Shown here in pieces: positions 12,201 through 24,966 of a DNA stretch of 64,000 bases (position 1 is the stretch's first letter; the number at the start of each line of letters is the position of its first letter). The notes under the pieces were generated by a model. It did no database searches. It was given only the letters and a program-made list of their open reading frames with translations, and was not told the DNA's origin. This DNA is from Lanius collurio (lineage: Eukaryota > Chordata > Aves > Passeriformes > Laniidae). A program made the translations under genes and the position numbers. Where the stretch lies: positions 18,172,483 through 18,236,482 of the forward strand of contig JACBWW010000007.1 in the NCBI GenBank assembly GCA_020086605.1, written 5' to 3'.

Positions 12201-14342
12201 TCTCACCAGTAACATATTTATTAACTTTCTAACTCCTCAACAGGGCTTCATGTAGGGCTACAAGGGTCGCATTAAATGTTTAAAATAAAATTGGTTGGAG
12301 GTTGTTTTGATTTATTTTGTTTTTGACAGAGAGAAAGTGACATTCAGATACTTATTTTTACAGTTTCCTTAGAACTAGAACAACTTTATACATTTTATTC
12401 CAAAAGTAAATGGATCATTTTTTTTTCCTGGAAGAATGTTTTCAAGGTGTTTTCAAGGATATTCTCTGGACTCTATTATGGTCAGCTACCTGCTACATGA
12501 GATCATATTTCTGCAAAAGCCACATGGATTATTATTGCTGACCACTTGCATGTGTGATTTAATTGCCTAAACACGCAAACTTAGTTGCCTTACTTGCCTG
12601 AGCAAGCAACTACTCTGTTTGAGATAGGTGAGGGTATGCAGGCTGCCCCTCAGTCACCAATTTGGAGCAGTGCTGCTGTTCCATGTGTCCTGCAGTTATA
12701 CCTGGCAGCACCACAAGGATGTGTCAGACAAAACGAGTTCTCTCAAATGGTTGTAGCTGTCTAGGCTTAAGCAACTTAAGCGAGGTCACAAGATTGCCAG
12801 CCATTGCAATGGGTCTTCTAATCAAATCTTTGCTGCTGAGTGTTGTTTGCTAACTTCTAAATAATGGCTCTGAGCACTACTTATATTTGTAAGGTTCCTG
12901 TTCACTTGAATAGACCCATCACAAAAAATCTGTAATTGCTAAAATTCCACATTTGATTTGTTCTGCAAAATGGATTTGGCAAAACTTGTGCCTAAATAAT
13001 TTTCCCACAGAGGAGGTAGCTGTAGATTGCAGAAGTCTAATGACTTGTCCAGACTCACATAACACCAGGTTCAGGAGTTAAGCTTCATGACTTTCAAACA
13101 AGATTTTTCAGAAAAATATCTTAAAGGTACTGATTTGATAATAGTTAAATTGTACTTCAAAATGTTACTTCATTTCTGAGACTGCTGCAAGACGTTTCAT
13201 AAAAGTTGTCTGCGCATACACATAGCTCATGATGAAACATTATTTTGCATCAACAGGTCTTCCTTGAAATTGGAACTGTATTTGCATAGTTGATCATTAT
13301 TTAACAAAAGAGAACTTTGCTGCAGAGAAGAAATTACCTGAAAAACGTGGGCCTTCCCCAAACATCCTGTGTGTATGAGGACAGAGTACCTACTTGGTTG
13401 GGGGAGACATATGAAATTGAAAACACAGCAGCTTGTCACTGTACTGAGTCATTGCTAATATCCTTTTCCACAAGTAACAGTGGGGTTTTTTTCTGTTTTC
13501 ATCTCTGCCCTCTCAGACAACACACATTCATTTTAGAAGATATCCTCTCTAAAATCCTAGAGCCTAAAGCTTCTTCTGACTCTCTTCCCACAAATCTGTG
13601 CACTCCCAGAAGTCACAGGTCAAGTACTGATGCCCTTTGGCTTTTAATCCTACAAAAGAGTAGCAGGGCTAGAAGGTTCTTAGAAGCTTTGCCATAGATT
13701 ATCCTTGAAGGCACTTGTGCATAGACCTGAGCCCATGTGAAAGGTCTGGGGAACACAGACCTTTGTTTCTGTTTGACAAAATTAAATTTCAAACATACAA
13801 AATTGGTAAGATAAAGCATCTTGTCCCGGGATGAGCATTCCAGGTATGCACAGACACACAGGCTTGTGAGATTTTTGCTCATTCCCTAGAAATGAATGTG
13901 CCACTCCAAACATTCTCTGTGTCAGTACATCTGTACAAAATCAATGAATCCTCTTCATTTACCTGTGTATGTTTTACCTTTGGGTAGATGATTATATCTT
14001 GTGGTTTCTGTTTCCGCACACAATCTGAAATATCTGATGTCCAAACAAGGATGCACATTTGGGCTTTCAGTTCGATCTGAACTGCTTTTCTCCAGTTCAG
14101 AAATGCTTTTACCTCAGATGAATGTGTCTCAAGTATAGCTAAGATGTTTGCTATGAAGTTTTCAGTTCAACAGCAGGTTTAGGATCCCACAGCTCATGTT
14201 TAAATTCTGGTTGTAGCTGTCACTCAGCCTCAATCTTAGCTTCCTCAGCTGTCAAATGGGAATAATGAATTTTTTTTCCCTGCAGACAAAATGCCATGAA
14301 GGATTGCAGATTGCTTATCATCATATGCTCTATATACAGAAA
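9247..14342. other. AT-rich non-coding DNA
   Basis: No gene is recognised. Items seen are an 11-bp perfect tandem repeat (TGTTTTCAAGG twice, 12,437-12,458) and a bulged hairpin near 12,581-12,612, whose inner arms are CTTGC/GCAAG and outer arms AGTTG/CAACT. Open frames such as the 126-codon one at 13,317-13,697 have no recognisable domain and no supporting splice or start context. Confidence 0.55.
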
Positions 14343-14737
14343 CAGAGAATAATAAAATGCTTTGGGTTGGTAGGCACCTTAAAGATCCTCTAGTTCCAAC
14401 CACACTGTCCTGGTCAGGGACACCTCTCATGAGACCAGGTTGCTCAATGCTCCATCCAACCTGGCCTTGAACACTTTCAGTGATGGGTCATCTACAACTT
14501 CTCTGGACAGCTGGTTCCCATGTCTTACCATCCTCACAGTAAATAATTTCTTCCCAATACCTGCCCTCTTTCAGTTTGCATACATTACTTCTTGTTCTAC
14601 AAGAGCTGTATTTTACTTATCACTACCATTCCTGAAAAAGTGTCCATCTCTGGCTTCCCTACAGGCTCCCTTCAGAAGGGAGGCAGCTATGAGGTCTCCA
14701 GACAACTTTCTCTTCTCCAGGCTGAGCAGTTTGCAGT
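14343..14737 (-). mobile_element. CR1 LINE, 3' fragment (5'-truncated)
   Basis: Read on the plus strand, this is the reverse complement of an avian CR1 3' end. It opens with the diverged terminal block (TTTGGGTTGGTAGGCACCTT, then TCTAGTTCCAACC). It continues through the familiar CCTTGAACACTTTCAGTGATGG, AACTTCTCTGG and TCTTCTCCAGGCTGAGCA segments. CR1 elements are the dominant bird retrotransposon, and most copies are 5'-truncated like this one. Open frames overlapping it are decayed or non-coding 3' sequence and are not host genes. Confidence 0.92.
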
Positions 14738-16471
14738 AAGGATCTCTGTCCCCTTCTACAGAAAGGGCAAAAACAATAGTTGCAGGTTTCTGTGCCTGGC
14801 CCTGCAAAGTAGGAGTAGGAGACACCTGGTAGATGCACTTCATGAAGTGCTCTGCAAGGAAATCCTCAACCTTTCAGCCAGACAGGATTCCCACAAAAAA
14901 ATGCATCTACCTGATGCATTAGCATTGGGTGATTGAGTTGAAGGGGAGTTTTAGGGATACCAGGGAAGTTAGAGGGATATAATTCCTGGGTGTAGGAATG
15001 GGAAACCAGTGCTAACAGGTCAGAGCTTGACTCGCATTTTATCTGCTACCTCAGGTAAAGAGAAGTCTGCGTTTCTGGATTGTGAGAACATTCCCCTGCT
15101 GTGGGAGACCTGGTGGGTTATATAGCACACACCCCACCTGATGCCATCTGCAGTTAAAGTTTAATTCCTTGGGAATTAAAATATCAACATAAGGATTTAG
15201 TAAAAAGGGCTAGAGACAAACATGGTGATAAAATCTTGGGTCAAGAGTTTGCTGTATTTAGCTTAATGATTGAATATGACTGTCACAAACCCACCATCTT
15301 CCACTTACCAAATTTATATGTCCAGATTTTTTCACACATATGAGTATGCAAGATCAATATTTTTTTAATGAATAATGTCCACTTCAAAACCAGAAATATA
15401 TCTGCGGTGGTGGAAAGGCTGGGGACAGACTTTGCCCTGACTTTCATTGAACCCACTAATTCTGGAAATATAATGCAAAACCAGATTAAATCGAAGGAGC
15501 CATTTTTAGCACAAATGTACATAAATTCCTTGTTCAGTTACTACAGTGAATGCAGAAAGAGTCAACTTTCTTCTGATTCCAGCCATTTCACAGACATATT
15601 TTTCTCCCCTTCTCCTTATAACACCTGTCTTCTCCAGAAAATGGAACAAAGAGAGTATTTAAGATTTTTTTTTTTCTTAGCATAGGAACACCTGGTTATC
15701 AGTTACACACCTGGTATAAGGGATTGGTACTTGCCCTTTTGAGTAGTGATGCTCACATCAAACAGTGGCTCATTTAAATGAGCATTCTCTATTGACATGC
15801 ACAAACCTGATTCAACTGAGATCAGTCCAGTATTCTGATGCTGCACTTAATTTATGGATGAACAGATACTTTAGCTTTTTTAGCACTGCAGGTGTTTTCT
15901 TCTCTGTTAACAAATACCAATCAATCTTAATTTAGTTGCGATAGCACAGTGTTTTAATTTGAACTGTCTTCTGATAGGACAAAGTTATTCTTTATTTTAA
16001 ACATGATAATCTATGTGGATGAAAACAGCAATGGGGAATTTCTGTGTGACACATTTAATAGTTCAAATGAAAAATAATTGAATACTTTGCAGCTCAAAAG
16101 TGGTTTATCACCATGGGTATTTCAGTGTTTAGAGTTACTTAGTTTGACCATGTTAAAGGAAGAATGGATTGTTCAGGCATGAAGCATATTATTTGTTGTC
16201 TATATAGTCAGCTGTTTCTTCCAGAGAAAAATCCTCTTCATTTGGAGTAGAAAGCTCAAACCAAAATGTGTAGGGGCAGTAAAAGCTCACCATAATAAGA
16301 CCTTACTTAAGGTGAAAACATTACTGTTTTGAAAAACAAGATAATTTGGGTGTCCGCCTACACATTCTGATTCCAAGCAAAAGTGACACCCTACCATCTT
16401 AGCTGTTAAATATTTTACTACTCAGCCTTCTGTCTTTTCTGATGTTTCTGTTGCCATTCTTCTGTACTCAC
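14738..16471. other. Non-coding DNA with a 9-bp palindromic hairpin
   Basis: No gene is recognised. A perfect inverted repeat lies at 15,160-15,180: TTTAATTCC, a 3-base spacer, then GGAATTAAA. It could be a homeodomain or SRF-like dimer site, or a chance palindrome. The open frame at 15,368-15,685 has no recognisable features. Confidence 0.5.
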
Positions 16472-16624
16472 CTTCATGACATTGATCACTGAATTGGGTA
16501 TTTTATTATTGTGATGTATATAAGCTTTCAGATCAAAATCCATTTTTTGGCTTTGTTTTCTAAAGGATCTCATGCACTGTGAAGGGTCATTAATGCTGTG
16601 CAACAAACCCATGAGTTGGGTCAT
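16472..16624 (-). other. Candidate first coding exon, unrecognised
   Basis: On the minus strand an ATG at 16,624 sits in a favourable context (CACCATGA) and opens 51 codons that end exactly at a consensus splice donor, AAG|GTGAGTA (GT at 16,471-16,470). The exon would be 153 bp and end in phase 0. The peptide is basic and polar, with a short run KAYIHHNNKIPNS near residues 33-45. It matches no family I recognise, and no partner exon is visible in the window. Both a Kozak-like ATG and a GTGAGT donor can occur by chance. Confidence 0.15.
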
Positions 16625-17081
16625 GGTGAAAGTATTCTGTAATCCCTACTTACAATTATCTTGATATATATCTTTCCAAATAATGTCAAAATCCTCACGG
16701 TAAAAAAAAAGAAACACTCCCCAGATGATAACTTTGAAAGACTGATGCTGTTTGCACTGTGAGGGTCATAGGTTTGAGAGACTGTCCCTCGAAACAGCAT
16801 TGAAGATGCCTAACCCATTTTCACGTCCTTTAGTAATAAGATTAATATTCAAACATACCAAGCCTTAGCTTCCCACATGTAGGCAAGCATACAAACACCT
16901 CATAGCTACTATGTAACCAGCTGATCAGAAGCTGCTTTTATTTCTTTTATTACAAGTTTTGCTCAATTTTAACCCTGAGATTTGCTTTATGGGGAAGTGT
17001 CTGCATACTGCCTTCCTTTTGTCTCAACCAGAGGGTTTAATAGCTAAGGTAACTGAAAAGGACTAGCACCAGAAAGGCTTT

Positions 17082-17128
17082 GGTTACCAGAGTAACCGTA
17101 AAAACAGACCCCAGTCTCCATGGCAAAG
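17082..17128. promoter_or_regulatory. Two RFX X-box-like motifs
   Basis: GGTTACCAGAGTAACC (17,082-17,097) is a perfect 6-bp inverted repeat that fits the RFX X-box consensus (GTNRCC, spacer, RGYAAC) with a 3-base spacer. Sixteen bases further on, GTCTCCATGGCAAAG (17,114-17,128) shows a strong half-site around CCATGGCAA. RFX proteins bind such palindromes as dimers and control ciliary and other genes. No promoter is evident nearby, so a distal element is more likely. Confidence 0.35.
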
Positions 17129-20100
17129 AGAAAAGCTATTTGCTGCAGCCTTTTCAGACCTTGAACAGACACTGACAGTTTTCCTATAATCAGTGCAGAT
17201 TATTTGTAGCAACTAACTATATTATAATGTTAACTATAGGAGGTCTTTGAAAATATACAGTGCAAAAAAAAAGGAAGTAAATATAAGGATTTTTTTGCTA
17301 GATTAGATATGACTATATCATACATTTGGAAATGATAGAGAAATCAATCTAACATTGTATTTCCAATGAAATCACCTCCTTCTAAAGGTTCCTCCCCCAC
17401 ACACCTTTTTTGTTTGCTTTTAATTTTCTGCAGGAAATCTGTGGTTTTTGTGGTGTTTAAATACCGAGAATTCTTGTGAAGAAGTTGTTATGATAAATAT
17501 ATATGCTATTGTTTTCTTGCATGCTGACTTCTATATGTTTCCCCAAATACTATATATCAGTGATGCTTTATCTTATCCGAATGACCTGATAGCTGAGTCT
17601 TCTTGGTGTCTGTTTCAGGATGTGTTCAAATTGCACAATATATATATTTTTTAAAAGATCTCTGTAATTCATGGGTCTACAAACCCTGCAATACAATTAC
17701 CTAAATTACCAGTGCACACTGTAAGTGCTCCTTGTGGCTAATCATTCTGTCCTCGGTGAATTGCCTGACTTGCCAGTGGCTCATTCTCTGTAATGGCACT
17801 GTTCAGTCTCTGTCTTCCAAACCAATGTCTGTGAGCAGAGTCATTAATTCTAATATGACTTATGATGAAACTTTACGTCTTAACCATTTTTATCTATGCC
17901 TATTTAAATAGTTTATGATTGCATTAGGGAGAGATATATTACAATGACTTCCCCAGGTCGCTTACTTTCAAAAGAAAAATTTAAAGTAAGTATTTTAATG
18001 AGTGAGACACAAGTATAATGAATAGAGGAAGCAAATATTTAGAGGAATAGTTCATTTTAAAACCCATGTGCACATATCTAAAATGATGCCATAGATATTT
18101 TGAGCAGCTAAGGTGTAGGAGTGGAGGAAGCATTCTTAAAAATCCTTTGACCTAATCTGTCCTGGATTATACTAGCAACATAAAGTTTAAATACACATTT
18201 TAAAAATTGCGGTATTCCACAACATATCTAGCTATAGATATTTGTTTACATATTACAGTTATTTATGTAAGTTAAACTGAAATATACAAAATATAAAAAA
18301 ACCCCCAAACCTCTAGAAAATTCAATATATGTCCTTCAAACCAGTTTATAAAATTGGCCAAAAGTTCTATTGCAAATAAAAATTCAAATTAAAAAATTAT
18401 GCTTTTATTTAAAATAAAGAAAAAAATAACTATGTTAATTATGTTAAGCCTATTTTTCACTGTCTGTATCCATGTTGTTATGCAGGAAAGAAGTGGATAA
18501 ATAATTGAATGAAAATTATTGCCAGATACCTGTCACAGCAAAGGAAAGAAAGCTTTTATCACCTTGTATAATACCTTTGTTTTAAAGGAAACTGAGGCAA
18601 AAATATTTTTGCTTAAAGCCACAGACGTCCAAATATCAAATCTAATTCAGTACACCAACACCCTCATGCCACAGACCAGGATATGATTCTCCAACTTTCC
18701 TGTAAAATAAATGTTTTAAAGTGTCTTCTGTGTTTTGATGCTGAAATTAAAGTAAGTCACAGAACTATGTGGGGTCAAACAGTGTAATTTCTGGAAATGA
18801 GTGGTGTAAGATTAGTGGTGGAAGGCTTGGAGCACTTATCCTTCAAGTCAGGATGAGTATTCTTAACTGGAGGTATTTTCACTCCAATTAAAACCAGTGA
18901 GCTTCACTGAGAGATGAGAAGCAGAGTTTACTGAAATAAAAGCTAAAACACTGAGATCATAACCTGTTTCATCGTTTTGTCTCAAAAGCATCATCTTCAT
19001 ATGACAAACAAACAAAAACCCAAACCCCCTTGTCTTATTAAAATCTACTAATTCAATTAACTCTGGTCTGGAAAAATGTTATCAAGTGTGGTTAAAATAT
19101 AAACAGGTTGAGAAGGCTTAAAGCCAGAAGAAACAGAGATAGAAGATGTTAGTTCTTTTAAAATAACTGGTCAATGTATTTGATTTGGAAGACAATGGAA
19201 TAAAGAGCATTAAAGAAATGTCCCCAAAACAGGCAAAAGTCCTACTGCTCTGGACTATGGAAGACATGCACCTGCACCACCTCCTGCAAAGTCTCTAGGC
19301 TGTTCTAGATTTCTGCCTCTTTCTAGAGCCAAAACTCTGGGAGCTCATCTAAAGTTAATAAATAATATTTCCCAAGGGAGGCTGTTGGAACAATCTCAAA
19401 ACCTCTGAACTTCAAGTCCCTATTCCAATGAATAGCTGTTGCCAGAGAGATACATCCAGAACAGCCAATAGCCAGCAGGGTAGGTTAGATTGTCTTTGGG
19501 AGAATGGCAAAGCAGATGTTCAAAACAGTTTCCTACAATTCCTAATTGCCCGCATTGCAAGGTTGTTGGCTGCTCTGAAATATTTCTTTTCTCTTCCACC
19601 TTCTTCATACTGATGTGGATTGGGACTTCTGGGAATCTTAGGAAGTTTTGAGACAGCCAGTGCCATATCTCAAGACCAGCAGAGAAGAACATCACTGTCA
19701 GCTTTGCTAGGAGAGACTTCCTGCTGCACCAGCTCACCCAATGTTTCCAAGGATATGGGAAAATATCTTCTGACTAGTAAGGTGAAACTTAAAACCTTCT
19801 GACCCAAGTCTGTATTTTAAATTTTTCTTTCAGAGCAAAAGGTAAGTGTACATCATCAGATTGCCTTTTCTATATGGATTATGGCTTTTTTTTTTTAATG
19901 CCACATGCTAAAATAAGTCTCTTGAACATAAAAGAAGAAAATGTAAAAACAAGTCCATAACAGATAAAATATAATGTTGAATTCTAAGTATAATGACGAG
20001 CACTCCTGATGCCCCTTATATATTTAAAATTGCCATTCAGTTGCATTGAATGTAATTCATGCTATTTTTCCAAAGTATAATCCCACAAGGGTTTTGACCA

Positions 20101-20420
20101 AACAAAAATGCTCTAATGACTGCAAATGGTTCAAATATTCTGTCCAGTGAGTTGAAGTTAAGTGATAAAAGTTTCCATGTTAAAAGAAATAATAAGTGGA
20201 ATTTCACACATATTATAGTAATCATGAAGCATCCAATTTACATAGAAATAATGTAAAAGAATTCTGACCATGATGGTTTAAGTGAATCATTACATGCATC
20301 GCTGATACATTTAGAAAACTGCAGCATGCCAGGTATGTTTCTTTTAGCATAATAAGTCTTGTAATGGAGCCTTTAAAAGCCTTAAATGTATAGTTAGATT
20401 AACCTTTCTGTTTGGATTAA

Positions 20421-20456
20421 AAAAGGGAAGAAGAAGAAAAAGAAGAAAAAGAAAAC
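20421..20456. repeat. AAG/AAAAG purine tract
   Basis: The plus strand is entirely A and G, built from AAG and AAAAG units. It is an imperfect microsatellite with strong strand asymmetry and no recognised function. Confidence 0.85.
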
Positions 20457-21454
20457 AGATAATCATTAAATAGCCAATTAAATCAACATTCATTTTCCTT
20501 TCCAAGTTAGTCTAGTTTCTTTTGAGTGTCCTCTCCAAGAAACATTTTGTTATTTACACTGCACTCACATTCAAATTGTCTGCTGTGCTAATGTATTTTA
20601 TTTCCATAGGAGTTCACTCCTCCTCTCTGGCTCAGTTACAATTCACAGCAGTACTGAGGTACCCAACCCCAGGTGCCATTCCCAAGCAGTTGTTTAGCAC
20701 AGACTGATACTAGAATACAACTGTGGGATCTGAGGTCTCAGAATTCAGGTGGAGAAAAGTCTTCAGCTATACAAATCTTCAGGAGCTGTCACCTAAAGGT
20801 GCCAAGACAAACTTCCAACAAAATGCATGGCAAAAGTAACTTGCCATCAAAAAGTTACAGAGCTAAGATTTATTAATGTTATTGTATATGTTTGCACAAT
20901 TTTTAAAATTATTGACCCTGTCCTTGTTATTCAAACATCTTCTTTTCAGTTTTAGATTCTACCTTTGTGTAGTTTGGTTTTTGGATGTTGTGGTGTTTGG
21001 GATCTTTTTTGAATGAAAAACATTTTTTGGTGTTATGAAAGGTGTGCTGAAAACAATAATTGAAACAAATCAATCAATTCCATATCCCAAAGAAGTTCAT
21101 TTTTATCATCACCATTCATCACTGTAGAGCTCAGAAGGATGTCTTAAATTACATGTGAAGAAATTTGACCATCACATTGTCAGTCCCTGAAAATCAGACC
21201 CCTTTCCCAGGCTGTTTCACCTCTATTTGGTTTTGTTTCTTGTATAGTCTGTGTTTATGACACTATTTGTCTTTACCATTTTCTTCAGGCCTCAAGGGAA
21301 TGCAAAATAATACAGATCCCAGAAACAGACTTGGATTGAATTTGATTCTTTCCAATGGAGAGTTCAAGCAGCTAAAGAGGGTCACAGAATCAATATGCTC
21401 AAAAAATGGGTATTTCAGAAAAAAACTCAGTCAGGATGTGAGAGGAAAAGCAGT

Positions 21455-21640
21455 TGTCCTTCCCTCTTCACTTTCACCCTTCCACACTGTTGCTTCTGCC
21501 CTCCTCTTTCCCAGTTCCCTCCCTTTTGGAAGCTGTTTTCCATTCTTTTTTTTGCATACCCCTCCTCCTGCAGCCAGCCCTCTCCCTCTCTGGCTGCTGC
21601 TCTTTCCTAATGCTGGCTTCCTCCACTGCCTCTACAAGGT
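21455..21640. repeat. Pyrimidine-rich low-complexity tract
   Basis: The plus strand is dominated by C and T, with repeated CCCTCC, CTTTCC and CTCTCCC words, broken by short purine interruptions. The bias explains the overlapping open frames here, which are rich in Pro, Ser and Leu on plus and in Arg, Glu and Lys on minus. I do not treat them as genes. Confidence 0.6.
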
Positions 21641-24046
21641 TTTTGTGGCTTTGTATGCTAATTCCTAGGCATGAGATCACAAATAAAATACAAGTTTAAA
21701 AAACTATTCCAGTCACTGAAAAAACTCCCAGTCTGACTACTTTTCATGATACCTTGTACTTTTAAGAGGTAAATTTTGAGCACGATGGAGAGGCAATACA
21801 AAGATGCTTATTGAACTTATTCAAAATCCATGACCCTCCAAGATGAAAGATTTTGAATATTTCCAAATAGATACAGAAAAAAATCCTGATGGCTTAAAGA
21901 TTAGTGTACAAATGAATCAGTTCATAGTTGTTTACCCATGAACTCATTCCATGACTATTCATAACCCGTGTAAAGAAGTGATGCCCCCTTCAAATGGTTC
22001 CTACTGCAAATAAAACCTCAAAAATGCTGAAGACTGGTCCAGGACAATTTCTTTAACATTCATTAACAGACTAGCAATATTCATTTAACTGTTGCTATAT
22101 TGGCTTTTTTTTTTTTTTGAAATGGTGTTTACTCACATCAATTCACACTGAATATCCTCCACATACTAAGGTATAAATGCAAAAGTCTTCATGGTATCCC
22201 TCTACCATCATGAAGTATCAGGAAGACCTTTTTGTCAGGATTTCATGTTTTAACTCAAAAATGAGTGTGGAGGAGAGCACAAAACAAAATAATATGCAGG
22301 CTTGAACACTTCTAGTCCTAGAGCAGCCTGCATTGCCATGGGCATATTACAACATGGAATTACAACCAAAGCCTTTCCCCTTGGAATCACAGGAGAGAAG
22401 ATATGACTGACAAACATGGTCTTCTTTTGAGATCCACCTCAGTCTCCTAATGCCATTCTAAAATGTCAGAGATCACCTACAGGAGGTAAGTTACATCTGA
22501 ATGCTTACTGCAAGTATCTTGGCCAATATCTCAGGCACCTGAAATACATAGCATTAGAGGTAGGTGGTGGGTAGTTGAATTCATCCTTGCAAATTTAAAT
22601 TTTCACAGCAAAAGAAAATGTGTAGCCATCCTGCTCGCAGAGTAATTTAGAAAATATGACCTGTGTGTAAGCAGTACTCATTGAATCTGCTGGGAGATGG
22701 AAGCATCCCAGATATATTCACAGAGTAATTTGGTACTAATGAGGGTTTGCAGCACCCAGGTTTAGACACTTTGCAGAGTTTTAAAGAGGTGAGATAGCTG
22801 GCTGGTTTCCTCAGCATGCCTATGCAGAGCTGATAGCTGATGATGACAAACTGGCATGGGTCAAACTCAGTCCTTCTGCAGGTACTGCATAATGACACCA
22901 GCAGGATCAAGCCGTTCACTTGGCCTGGTAAATTCAGTGCATAACCATGGCTCACCTGAACAATTTTACTGTCAGTCCCTGCTCTTTAGTGACCTCACAG
23001 CATATGCAGCACATAAGGTCTGCAAGTGGAAGAAGGTGAACTTTGGAGGCAATCAACTCATTAGTTTATAAATTACTACCTTGAATGCTGATGGATCAGA
23101 CTGTTTTGGAATCTGAAAATCCTCTGCCACTTCCTTGGCTAGAAGAATACACCTGGCAATCAGCTGCAGGACCAAGTGTTCTTGGAGCAGGTAAAGAACA
23201 GGCCTGGCACAGATGCTCAGAGTTCTGGGTTGTTAACATCCACTCCCTGGTCAGAGGATTGTTACAGAAAAATGTGAGGTAGCCAAAATGAGGTAGCCAC
23301 CAAGAAGGGACAACACTGCTAATTTATGCAATTTATGCCACAGCAGTTCAAAAGACAGTGTCAGAGATGATTTCAGAACAGAAAAATGCCTTTTGTTCCT
23401 GTCTCTTTCATTCCTAAGAGGGTAAACTAGAAAAAAATCTGTCTCCTGAATTGTGAACAAGGGTACCAAACAACACCTATAGAAGTAAAAGAGTTAGAGA
23501 TTGTATACAAGGAATTATAAATGACCTATTGGAAAGGAAGGGTTTATAACCTGCTATACTCTATAATGGCAATTTCCTAAGCCTCAGTTCAATGAAGGGC
23601 TTTGCCACTTGCCTGCCTAATCATATGAATTGTTCTACTAACTTTCAGACCACTATTTGTATTATTCATGCTACATGCATGTTTATATCAGTGTCCTGTA
23701 AGATGCAAGGTAGTAAGAGTCATTCCTACAATATTCTGTACAGCAAGTTGGAAAAGATGAACGGAAGTTTGAAACTTTTCTGTCAGAGATTCCAGTTGGT
23801 GGCTGAAAGGTTCTTGTAACCATGAGAGCTAAATGAGGGATATTCAGGAATGTGTTCCACAGCAAAAATGTCAACATGAAAGAAGAAGTATTAAAAGAGA
23901 ATACCATAGACTCTAACTATATGGAGTACTTAGCACAAAAATATAGCATTAAAAACTATCTTTCCATGAGAAACTAAAAATGCTGTAACTGTTCTTGGTG
24001 TCATAATTTGCATGCTTCTGCCATGATAGACTGTGTTAACTGATGC

Positions 24047-24066
24047 AAAAAAAAAAAAAAAAAAAA
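24047..24066. repeat. Poly-A run, A20
   Basis: Twenty consecutive A residues with no AATAAA upstream and no flanking duplication that I can see. This is a simple homopolymer, not a recognisable retrogene tail. Confidence 0.9.
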
Positions 24067-24849
24067 GTAATCTATTAGAAAGCTGTGTTAAAGCTTATAT
24101 ACTGAGAAAGAAAGATTGTTAAAGACGCATGTTTCATAGATACATGTTGAACATATCCTTTCCATCCTTTAAACACCCAATGATGCAGCTTAGAAGTATA
24201 CAATTTTTTTTTCAGATCACTAGAAATAGTGGAACAACAGATCTCAACAGACAGCAGGAGGTACCCGATTTAATTTTGTGTGGTGGGGATAGGTGTAAGT
24301 CCAAGGAACCAGAAGTGATAACAGTAAAGTTATCTTTTCATCAATGACTATAACTAGTCAAAATTGCCAGAAATATATCAGAAAGCACAGAAGTGTTTCA
24401 TGGGAATATGTTCTTTAATCATATCGTTTATAGAAATTCATCAAAATGTTTCATTTTATTAAGGATTCAGTGTTTCATTCTTATCCAAGAAAATATTTCA
24501 ATAAATGCTTTAAATATCTCAAAAACATTTGCAGAAGGAAGCTTTGGCATTTTTCTAATCCATGTTAACAGGAAATCTTAGTAAGAGTAAACAGTCCCCA
24601 TGAAAACCAAATGAGAAATTCTGGCCAGTTCTAAAAATGGTTTGGAAGTGACACAGAACAACACTGCATGAATATCAATACTGCAATATTAGTTCTAAGC
24701 ATCTCGTCCTCAGATGTTAAATCAAAAATTATTTCAAACTGCCCAAACTGACCACCTTCTTTCTCATCTTCTTACAAAACAAGCTATTTTAGAATGGCAC
24801 TTTTCCAATAAAAGCTCAGTCTCCCAGCTTCATTGATGATGGAGAAGAA

Positions 24850-24966
24850 TTGATAAAGCCTAGGTTGCTGGTTGGACCCCTGGATGGGTCATTCACTTAA
24901 GAGCTGCCCTTCATGATCCTTGTGGGACCCATCCAACTCAGAATTCTGTGATTCTAATGGATTCTA
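24850..24966 (+). mobile_element. CR1 LINE 3' terminus
   Basis: The segment contains CATGATCCTTGTGGGACCC and CATCCAACTCAGAATTCTGTG, the avian CR1 3' end in sense orientation. It finishes in the family's short terminal repeats (ATTCTGTG, ATTCTAATGG, ATTCTA; 24,943-24,966). Only about 115 bases remain, so the copy is severely 5'-truncated. The left boundary is approximate. It is the only plus-strand CR1 found in the window. Confidence 0.88.

Larger units (their letters stand above)
16625..24849. other. AT-rich non-coding DNA with small regulatory candidates
   Basis: No gene is recognised. This stretch holds the RFX-like pair at 17,082-17,128, an A/G-rich tract at 20,421-20,456, a pyrimidine-rich tract at 21,455-21,640, T14 at 22,105-22,118, a 14-bp-period double repeat TGAGGTAGCCA (23,275-23,299) and A20 at 24,047-24,066. 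Open frames here are short and overlap on both strands. None resembles a known protein. Confidence 0.55.

Noticed and set aside
13317..13697. 126-codon open frame
   Set aside because: No recognisable domain. Codon content looks like translated non-coding DNA with pyrimidine-rich stretches, and there is no supporting splice context.
14592..14936. 114-codon open frame near CR1
   Set aside because: Its first half is reverse-oriented CR1 3' sequence and it does not correspond to the CR1 reverse transcriptase.
21267..21668. 133-codon open frame
   Set aside because: Most of it is the translation of a pyrimidine-rich low-complexity tract, with overlapping frames open for the same reason.
23275..23299. 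TGAGGTAG twice, matching the let-7 seed
   Set aside because: Similarity stops after the seed. The two copies are a 14-bp-period tandem repeat, and no precursor-length hairpin surrounds them.
24047..24066. A20 as a retrogene or LINE tail
   Set aside because: No polyadenylation signal, gene-like sequence or flanking duplication accompanies it.
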